Shown in pieces: positions 59,086 through 64,000 of a stretch of DNA of 64,000 nt; position 1 is the stretch's first letter; each line of letters starts with the position of its first letter. The notes beneath the pieces are model-generated. The model had not been told where the DNA came from, made no database searches, and saw only the letters and a program-made list of their open reading frames with translations. Position numbers and translations under genes: made by a program. The DNA is from Nocardioides houyundeii. Its GTDB lineage: Bacteria; Actinomycetota; Actinomycetes; Propionibacteriales; Nocardioidaceae. The DNA lies in contig NZ_CP025581.1 of the NCBI RefSeq assembly GCF_002865585.1, forward strand, positions 1,612,001 to 1,676,000. The letters run 5' to 3'.

Positions 59086-59328
59086 TCAGGAACGGCAGGA
59101 GCAGCGGGTTGGCGGGCGACCCGGACGGCGCTCGCGCACGAAGGTCAAGCCGCACGCGACGCGCGTCCGCACGTCCGGCGGCTCGCCGGGCACCTCCTCG
59201 GGCTCGGGCCCGGCCACGGGCGCCGGGCGCGAGCGTCGAGACGACGAGCTCGGTCTCGACCCACTCGCCGGAGAGACCGGGCAGGGCTCCCGACGTCCCG
59301 CGAAGTCGACGAGGTATCCCCGTGTCAT
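59086..59328 (-). CDS. Hypothetical protein with cysteine-rich tail
   Basis: 80 residues from ATG 59328 (MTRGYLVDFAGRREPCPVSP ... TRVACGLTFVRERRPGRPPT, then RCSCRS). Third positions are G/C-rich. The same frame stays coding-like upstream to a TAG at about 59420 (REEIRLCPGRWRNAGGPLGV) but has no start codon there. Five cysteines may bind metal. No family recognised. Confidence 0.4.
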   Translation of the reverse strand: MTRGYLVDFAGRREPCPVSPASGSRPSSSSRRSRPAPVAGPEPEEVPGEPPDVRTRVACGLTFVRERRPGRPPTRCSCRS

Positions 59329-59548
59329 GATCTCGACGCCGAGCGGCCCGCCCGCGTTCCGCCACCGGCCAGGACAGAGGCGGATCTCTTCGCGGGATGG
59401 CGAGGAGTGTACGTAGGGCTAGGAGTCGAACGACGCGTATAGGCGGGTCCCAGGCATCTCGTGGCGAGTCGCGGGGCTCGGCTGGCTGCGGTGGTTCAGT
59501 GGGGGGTCTCTGGTCCGTAGAGGGGATGCGTACGGGGGGCATGCTCGT
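59329..59548. other. Gap without a clear gene
   Basis: Between two minus-strand ORFs. One frame is coding-like after a TAG near 59420 but lacks a start codon; a T-loop-like GTTCGACTC on the minus strand does not build a tRNA arm. Otherwise nothing is seen. Confidence 0.4.
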
Positions 59549-59791
59549 TCAGTGCGTGCCGTGGCCCGCGCCGACGACGACGGCGAGCGGGGTTCGCGGT
59601 GGGGCGGAGAGGAGGCGCAACGGGTCGTGCTGCTGCTCACGGGGGTCCGCGTCGGCAAGCCAGTCGAGGAGTGTCGAGATCTCGGCAAGGCCGGTCGGGA
59701 CGGTGCCGCCCGGGCCCAGGAGATCCCTCGGGGCGGCCAACAGGTCCGGGCGTACAGAGTGGCGGCGGCGGGGCTTCATCGCATCAGACAC
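59549..59791 (-). CDS. Small hypothetical protein coupled to the gene before it
   Basis: 80 residues from a GTG at 59791 that overlaps the end of the preceding minus-strand gene by 8 bases. MSDAMKPRRRHSVRPDLLAA ... EISTLLDWLADADPREQQHD; almost all codons end in G or C. The tight overlap suggests joint function with the 93-residue protein upstream. No recognised family. Confidence 0.5.
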   Translation of the reverse strand: MSDAMKPRRRHSVRPDLLAAPRDLLGPGGTVPTGLAEISTLLDWLADADPREQQHDPLRLLSAPPRTPLAVVVGAGHGTH

Positions 59792-60065
59792 CTTCGTCGG
59801 TTAGGGCAGGGAAACGGGCCAGCATCTTGCGGAGGACTTCGCGTTGCTGGCGCAATTCGACGACCTCCGAGCGGACGCGGCGGCCGCCTTGCCGGATCTC
59901 GGTCAGATCGTCGACCTCACTGACAGCGGCGGTGAGGCGCTCGATCAGGTCGAGGGTCGCGGCAGCTTCGTCGATGGCTTCGAGATCAGCGGGTGATAGG
60001 TCCGTGTACGTTTCGGCGACGCGTTGGCGGAAGCGTCGTGCTCGTGTGCGCGGTTGTGCGGTCAT
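59784..60065 (-). CDS. Small helical hypothetical protein
   Basis: 93 residues starting MTAQPRTRARRFRQRVAETY, with long amphipathic helices (ELRQQREVLRKMLARFPALT). The ATG at 60065 has AAGGAG five bases before it. The shape and size resemble phage small DNA-binding proteins such as some terminase small subunits, but nothing specific can be matched. Confidence 0.55.
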   Translation of the reverse strand: MTAQPRTRARRFRQRVAETYTDLSPADLEAIDEAAATLDLIERLTAAVSEVDDLTEIRQGGRRVRSEVVELRQQREVLRKMLARFPALTDEGV

Positions 60066-60147
60066 ATGGGCTCCTTGTCTCGGCGTGGGGCTTGCAATCA
60101 GGTGAGTCGTGGCGTCGTGTGACCTCGACGCGGCCTACGGTGCCTCT

Positions 60148-60540
60148 GTGCAGAGCGTTCTAGTTGCCCTGGTTGGCGCACTCGGTGCGGTCGTGTTGTC
60201 GCTATTTGAGGGCGTCGGCACTCGTGGTGCCGCGCTACGGCACTTGAAGGAGGAATCCGAACTCATTGCGGCACTCCCCGACGACGATCCACGACGGGCG
60301 GTACTACAGGAGGCATCCCTGTTCGCGGCAGAGCGATATCGGGACCACGCCAAGACACCGAGGGTAAAGCGCAATCGATGGGTGGGACTCATCTCCTCGA
60401 GTGGCCTGCTCGCAATGGTCTTGTATGCAATGGGATCGGTTAGCACAAACAACAACTGGGAGAACGTGCTTTTCGTCGGGGCGGGTCTCTTTGGTCTCTA
60501 CGCCTTCCTCCGCTTTGCCACTCGGCTCATGAGTTCCTGA
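60148..60540 (+). CDS. Small membrane protein
   Basis: 130 residues from GTG 60148, with TACGGT (60136-60141) six bases before it; an in-frame GTG at 60109 is an alternative. One N-terminal helix (SVLVALVGALGAVVLSLFEG), a charged middle, then two C-terminal helices (VGLISSSGLLAMVLYAMG and FVGAGLFGLYAFLRFA). Function unknown. It is divergent from the minus-strand pair at 59549-60065. Confidence 0.6.
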   Translation: MQSVLVALVGALGAVVLSLFEGVGTRGAALRHLKEESELIAALPDDDPRRAVLQEASLFAAERYRDHAKTPRVKRNRWVGLISSSGLLAMVLYAMGSVSTNNNWENVLFVGAGLFGLYAFLRFATRLMSS

Positions 60541-60769
60541 AGGAGCACAAGGCTCGTTAGTTCGGGTGTTTTTGGCGCTCATTGCGTGTGTAGCGCCGCT
60601 ATGCCAAAAGTGTGGCGTGTCGGGTGGGGGAGGGGGTCTCCCCCGGGGGCCGAGGGGCGCTCGACGTCGTCGCACGTCGACGGAGCGCGACCCTCGGCTT
60701 GGGGCCGAGCGGCCGGGCAGCACTCGGTCGAGTGCTGCCCGGCCTCCCGTGCTCGGTATTGGGAGAATC
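60541..60769. other. Intergenic gap with hairpins
   Basis: Between convergent genes. It holds a short repeat TCGACGT-N6-ACGTCGA (60661-60680) and the strong hairpin at 60711-60744. No gene is seen. Confidence 0.5.
60711..60744. terminator. 15-bp perfect hairpin
   Basis: GGCCGGGCAGCACTC (60711-60725) pairs with 60730-60744 around GGTC. It lies downstream of the minus-strand gene that stops at 60770 and between convergent genes, so a two-way terminator is likely. Confidence 0.75.
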
Positions 60770-61582
60770 TCAGAAGAGGCGTCGCCGCTTCTGAGTTGCT
60801 TCGCAGGTGACTACGCGGCCAGCGGCCATGTGCTCGGCGTTCGCACGGCGCGTGGCGCCGTCGGCCAGGACGAAGCGGGCGCCAGCGCGAGCAGCGAGGA
60901 CATGCCAGGGCGCTGTGATGGTCGCGATTGAGCCAGGGACCTCGGACGGCTTCATCTCGCGGAGCGCCCAGACGATCTCCTTGACGTCACAGTCATCTAC
61001 GTCGAGGAGACCCAGGCGCCGCCAGTCGACGATCGGGAGGTTCCCTCGATCGCCGGGGGTGGGGGCAAACGGGGAGACGGCCGCGAGGACCTCATCCACC
61101 CGCCCAGCCGCCGTGCGGGCCAGGGAGTACGACTCGAAGATCCTCGTGTCCATTGATGCGATGTCCCGGATCACCAGAGGGATCTGAGAGGCCCGCTCGT
61201 TCAGCGTGTTGACGTCGTCGGCCAGGGCGACGCGGAATCGGGCCAGGATCTCGTCGGCGTGAGCCTCGACAGTGGCAACGTGCGCCGTGGCGACCATGTC
61301 GCTGACACGGCCGCGGATCTTGCTCGCGGCCTCTGCGCGGGCGAGTTCATTGAGCGCATCTGTGGTGATCTCGGCGCGCTTCGCGGGGGAGAGAGTGACG
61401 CTCTCACTGATTGCCAGGGCGGCGGTCGCTTGCGCTTCGGCGAGCCCAAGAGGCATGACCGGCTCGGCAGTGAAGGCGTCGGCGACCTCGCCCGGGAGTT
61501 CTACGGCGAAGCTCTCAGCGGTGGATGCGAGGCGGCGCAAGGCGTTTCGGGCAACGGCGGGGTGGGTGTAGAGGTCGTACAC
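60770..61582 (-). CDS. Hypothetical protein
   Basis: 270 residues from a GTG at 61582 with AAGGAG seven bases before it. It starts MYDLYTHPAVARNALRRLAS and is mostly alpha-helical and Ala-rich; the C-terminal part contains DDCDVKEIVWALREMKPSEV and ends with a basic tail (KRRRLF). No family recognised. It is the last gene of a minus-strand series (63434 to 60770) with regular ribosome sites. Confidence 0.65.
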   Translation of the reverse strand: MYDLYTHPAVARNALRRLASTAESFAVELPGEVADAFTAEPVMPLGLAEAQATAALAISESVTLSPAKRAEITTDALNELARAEAASKIRGRVSDMVATAHVATVEAHADEILARFRVALADDVNTLNERASQIPLVIRDIASMDTRIFESYSLARTAAGRVDEVLAAVSPFAPTPGDRGNLPIVDWRRLGLLDVDDCDVKEIVWALREMKPSEVPGSIATITAPWHVLAARAGARFVLADGATRRANAEHMAAGRVVTCEATQKRRRLF

Positions 61583-61633
61583 AGGAGGGCTCCTTGCTGG
61601 GGTGAGGAAACGAGCGGGGGCGCGGTGTTGATG

Positions 61634-61930
61634 TCAGGTGTCGTCCGGGAAGGACGTTGAGCGGGACGCTCGCAAGGCATCTGCGAAGGTTTCTGCGAAG
61701 AGGTCACGCGGTGACGGCGTCGAGGCCCTCTTGGCGTGCTCCTCTTCGCGGCGGGCTTCGTCAAGGGCAATGGAGTTGAACCAGTCCCGGCGCAGTTCTG
61801 TGGTCGAGTTCCACTTGATCGAAGTCCTGGCGTCGTTGGCCGCGTTGCGTTCGGTGAGGAGTTGTTCGACGCGTTGACGGGCGCGTGAGAGGTCATCGGC
61901 GGCGTGCCGGAGGTCGTCGTGGTGGGTCAT
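61634..61930 (-). CDS. Hypothetical coiled-coil protein
   Basis: 98 residues from ATG 61930 (MTHHDDLRHAADDLSRARQR, then VEQLLTERNAANDARTSIKW). Charged, probably coiled-coil. GAAAGGA lies 11 bases upstream. The frame stays open to 62152 but the upstream part is Arg/Pro-rich and looks non-coding. No family recognised. Confidence 0.55.
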   Translation of the reverse strand: MTHHDDLRHAADDLSRARQRVEQLLTERNAANDARTSIKWNSTTELRRDWFNSIALDEARREEEHAKRASTPSPRDLFAETFADALRASRSTSFPDDT

Positions 61931-62115
61931 GGGTGAGGTGTCCTTTCGATTGGGGAAGGTGCTTGGATTCCGGCCGCGGCGCGGTGCCGACCCGGGGGGA
62001 GCAGGGGCCTCCGGGCTGGACAAGGGCGTCCCGCGGGCTTCGCCCCAGTACGGGCGCCTGGTCTGGCCGCGCATTCGATCGCGGCGGTCGGCGACGACTG
62101 GGGACGGTGCTGCGC

Positions 62116-62991
62116 CTAGGTGGGCTCGCTCCAAGCTGTCTCGGCAGCGCACCTCGTCGAAGACACTCGGGAGGTTCGATCGAGGGCAGCGCGAGCGGTG
62201 GAGGAGAGGTTGTTGGTCATCCTGTAGGTGACTCCTTGATTCGTGCGCTTGCGGCCTTCGCCTAGGTAGGTCTTCAGGACGGCGTCGAAGACGCGAGGGC
62301 CTGGCTCTGCGATCTCGCGACCATCGGGGAGGGTTTCGCCGGAGTCGTACCGGCGCCAGAGCGTCTTGACGGCCTCGGTGTGCAGGTCGGCGAGCCGGTA
62401 GGCGCCGGGTGCAGGCGGGTTCTCGGCGTCGAGCCAGCCGTCCAGCCAGAGTCGGGTCGAGGCTTCTTGATCGGCGCGGGAGTGCGCGCGGCGATCGCTC
62501 AAGATCTCGGCGTTGCTCTTCGCCGGACCACGGGGTGGGCGCGGAGCCGCTTCGGCGATGCGGCTCTCTGGGGCGTTCGGGAGCCCTTCTCTGTAGGCCC
62601 GAAGGACGTCGAGGAGGTAGGCCTCGAACCGCAGCGACGGCACCGAAGCGGCGCGGCTCAGGTCTCGGTAAGCGTCCAGGGCGTCCCGGCGATCGGGCAG
62701 GCCGCGGAACGCAATTCTCAGCGGTTCGGCGAGCCCGGGTAGGTCAATCGGTAGCGGGTCTTCGTTCAAGCCGTCAGGGCGCGTCAAGAGGGCCCTGCCG
62801 CGACGGAAAGCCTCGACGCCGGGGAGGCTCACGAGATGGGCGACGTCGCGAGGGGCGGGCAGTTCAACCGCTACGCGCGTGCCGTCGTCGTCGAGGAAGA
62901 ACGCCGACGTCCGGGCCAGCCGGTCCCGGTCGCGGCGGCGGCGTAGGCGCAGCGCTGCCAGGGCGTCGAGATCAAGTTGCGGTGCGGTCAT
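62116..62991 (-). CDS. Hypothetical protein, possible DNA-binding C-terminus
   Basis: 291 residues. ATG 62991 overlaps the stop of the preceding small gene (ATGA). Highly charged N-terminus (LRLRRRRDRDRLARTSAFFL), a middle domain with LRFEAYLLDVLRAYREGLPN, and a C-terminal segment VFDAVLKTYLGEGRKRTNQG plus VTYRMTNN that looks like a winged helix. A role in element replication or regulation is possible but not shown. Confidence 0.6.
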   Translation of the reverse strand: MTAPQLDLDALAALRLRRRRDRDRLARTSAFFLDDDGTRVAVELPAPRDVAHLVSLPGVEAFRRGRALLTRPDGLNEDPLPIDLPGLAEPLRIAFRGLPDRRDALDAYRDLSRAASVPSLRFEAYLLDVLRAYREGLPNAPESRIAEAAPRPPRGPAKSNAEILSDRRAHSRADQEASTRLWLDGWLDAENPPAPGAYRLADLHTEAVKTLWRRYDSGETLPDGREIAEPGPRVFDAVLKTYLGEGRKRTNQGVTYRMTNNLSSTARAALDRTSRVSSTRCAAETAWSEPT

Positions 62992-63218
62992 GGGTCGTCC
63001 TTAGGGGGTTGATTGGCGGGGCGGCGCGGGTCGACCGCCCGGGGTCGAGCGCCATCAGGGGAAGGGAAGAGGGAATCGAGGCGCTCGTGTTCGCCCGGGA
63101 GATCCGGGGAGCACGTGCCCTCTTCGCCGTGCCGCTTCTCGGGACGAGCCCGAGGAGGCTTCTCGCGTGCGTTGAGCCGCACGCGGCGGCGCTCGTGGGC
63201 GCAGTGCAACCGAGGCAA
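62988..63218 (-). CDS. Small hypothetical protein coupled to the next gene
   Basis: 76 codons (LPRLHCAHERRRVRLNAREK ... PGEHERLDSLFPSPDGARPR) ending in a 4-base overlap with the 291-residue gene. The only start in frame is TTG 63218 and no good ribosome site is seen, yet the overlap and codon bias favour a real gene. It continues in the same frame as the preceding zinc-ribbon gene, beyond its stop. Confidence 0.4.
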   Translation of the reverse strand: MPRLHCAHERRRVRLNAREKPPRARPEKRHGEEGTCSPDLPGEHERLDSLFPSPDGARPRAVDPRRPANQPPKDDP

Positions 63219-63236
63219 GGCGCTGGACTCGGGCGC

Positions 63237-63434
63237 TCAGTCCTCGGCGGGAGCCAGCGCGGCACCGAGCGACGTCAGGAGCGCAGCCGATGTCCGGGCC
63301 TCGGCCAGGAGCGCTGCCTCACGGAGGGCGGCGCGCTCGCGGAAGGCGCGCTGGCGGCAGGCATTGGAACAGGTGCGCGCGGGGCGCATCGAGGTGAACG
63401 AGCGCGCGCAGACCTCACAAATCGAGTACCGCAC
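63237..63434 (-). CDS. Zinc-ribbon small protein
   Basis: 65 residues from a GTG with AGGAGG five bases before it. CEVCARSF and RTCSNACRQRAFRERAAL form a C-x2-C / C-x3-C ribbon followed by a basic helix, as in many phage and actinobacterial small zinc proteins. A DNA- or RNA-binding role is likely from the pattern. First gene of the minus-strand series. Confidence 0.62.
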   Translation of the reverse strand: MRYSICEVCARSFTSMRPARTCSNACRQRAFRERAALREAALLAEARTSAALLTSLGAALAPAED

Positions 63435-63481
63435 GGCGGCCTCCTTCCGGTGTTACGTGATGAGAACAGGTCGAGAAAAAC

Positions 63482-63546
63482 GCCCCCGGCTCCTCGCGCC
63501 GCTTCGTCGTGCTCTACGAGCACGGAGTCAGTGAGGAACCGGGGGC
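63482..63546 (-). terminator. Long hairpin followed by GTTTTT on the minus strand
   Basis: GCCCCCGG (63482-63489) pairs with CCGGGGGC (63539-63546), extended by CTCCTC/GAGGAA, with an inner GTGCTC/GAGCAC hairpin. Read on the minus strand, the stem is followed by GTTTTTC, a classic intrinsic terminator for a transcript arriving from the right. Confidence 0.65.
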
Positions 63547-63598
63547 ATTCAGGCCCCGCGTGACCGATAGGTCGAGTTGAAGAGTCCGCGCGTCGCGC

Positions 63599-63793
63599 GT
63601 GCCCTCTGAAGGAGAAGTCCGCCTGCCCTACGACAAGCTCTGGCGCGGTCTGCCGTGTTTCTCTCGGCAAGACGAGTCCGCCTGCGGGCTGGCGCCTTGT
63701 TCGTGTCCGCACCTTTGCGAATTGGGCGCGGAGTGGGTCTCGATGTGGGACGGCCGTCGGCGGCTCAAAAGGGTGACGGAAGACGACATGTGA
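63599..63793 (+). CDS. Small cysteine-rich hypothetical ORF
   Basis: 64 codons from a GTG (MPSEGEVRLPYDKLWRGLPC ... GLAPCSCPHLCELGAEWVSM). Four to five cysteines could bind metal. No ribosome site at the proper distance. Its last nine codons lie inside the left arm of the inverted repeat at 63769-63902. Confidence 0.35.
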   Translation: MPSEGEVRLPYDKLWRGLPCFSRQDESACGLAPCSCPHLCELGAEWVSMWDGRRRLKRVTEDDM

Positions 63794-63902
63794 CGTTCAA
63801 AGTGTCACTTCGCCCTAGCGCTATATATGGGTGGTTCGTTCCTTCTTGCCAGAACATTAGAAGTGCGACAAGAACCGTCACTTGTCGCCTTCCGTCACCC
63901 TT
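63769..63902. repeat. Long imperfect inverted repeat around an AT-rich core
   Basis: Left arm 63769-63798 (AAGGGTGACGGAAG ... GTGACGTTC) and right arm 63872-63902 (reverse complement AAGGGTGACGGAAG ... GTGACGGTTC) match at about 27 of 30 positions. The 73-bp core contains GCGCTATATATG. Smaller repeats are nested: GTGAC-N9-GTCAC (63790-63808) and GCGACAAG-N8-CTTGTCGC (63865-63888). Likely a control region, replication origin or binding-site cluster of the element. Confidence 0.7.
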
Positions 63903-64000
63903 CGGGACCCCGGCGCTCTCGCGGCCTTCGGCCCTACCCGGCGCCCGCCCCCCTCTGCGATTGAGGTGTGATAGAGGCAGCCCTCCGGGCCGACTGGTGT
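63903..64000. other. Right edge, no gene seen
   Basis: Short GC-rich stretch after the inverted repeat. No ribosome site, motif or open frame can be assigned before the window ends. Confidence 0.4.

Larger units (their letters stand above)
56073..64000. mobile_element. Left part of an integrated element (prophage or integrative element)
   Basis: From the truncated thiamine-binding gene to the window edge there are about 16 short genes, almost none belonging to recognised core families, on both strands with longer gaps, less G/C-biased third positions, a degraded gene and strong hairpins. The chromosome to the left is compact and conserved. No integrase, terminase, capsid, relaxase or replication initiator is recognisable in this part, so the type of element is open; the integrase and right attachment site must lie beyond 64000. 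The junction position is inferred from the gene break at 56075-56082. Confidence 0.65.

Noticed and set aside
59400..59480. tRNA-like GTTCGACTC on the minus strand as an attachment site
   Set aside because: The bases on each side do not pair into a T stem, and no acceptor or anticodon arm can be drawn.

Overview
The window is high-GC, densely packed chromosomal DNA of an actinobacterium. Gene families and gene order (SepH, LprG with a P55-type transporter, a principal HrdB/SigA sigma factor, DUF3093-dut-DUF3710-OB fold-DUF3159-TrkA-TrkA-APC permease-RNA methyltransferase, a [2Fe-2S] ferrochelatase, a topoisomerase IV pair beside the usual gyrase families) suggest a relative of Nocardioides; this is inference from recognised families, not from a marker gene search. 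No rRNA, tRNA, CRISPR array or insertion sequence is visible.

Layout of the core chromosome (1-55842): an oligopeptidase B cut by the left edge; 5-oxoprolinase pxpABC; DNA polymerase IV; DUF4192 protein; a glutamate-cysteine ligase family enzyme; universal stress protein; an HhH-GPD repair protein; the principal sigma factor; secreted proteins (SGNH hydrolase, lipoprotein, immune-inhibitor-A metalloprotease); topoisomerase IV subunit B; a compact minus-strand unit parC-lprG-P55-carbonic anhydrase; a GNAT/acyl-CoA-synthetase-like protein; sulfotransferase, DUF5998, phosphodiesterase; thymidine kinase; aldo/keto reductase and sulfurtransferase; MOSC protein and SepH; TRIC channel; sugar-lactone oxidase and MFS exporter; ferrochelatase and inositol monophosphatase; the dut-to-RNA-methyltransferase block, which keeps the order I remember from M. 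tuberculosis Rv2698-Rv2689c; a YdeP-type molybdoenzyme; aconitase; and an FAD/NAD(P) oxidoreductase.

At about 56080 the style changes. A thiamine-binding (MTH1187/YqgV family) gene stops after 47 codons, and from there to the right edge lie short, mostly unrecognised genes with less GC-biased wobble positions, a broken gene, strong hairpins and a long inverted repeat around an AT-rich core. I read this as the left end of an integrated element (prophage or integrative element) that entered the thiamine-binding gene and carries its own full-length homologue 50 bp inside the junction. The integrase and right end are not in the window. A tight two-gene unit (56627-57903) just inside the end, with a possible HEPN-like RNase motif in the second protein, is the best candidate for an undescribed cargo system.

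Two general patterns stand out. First, more than twenty genes have an xAnnnT -10-like hexamer 6-8 bases before their start codon, as expected for leaderless transcripts. Second, at least five one-base shifts, mostly next to G/C runs, break otherwise well-conserved genes, including the essential sigma factor, which points to sequencing or assembly indels more than to real gene decay.
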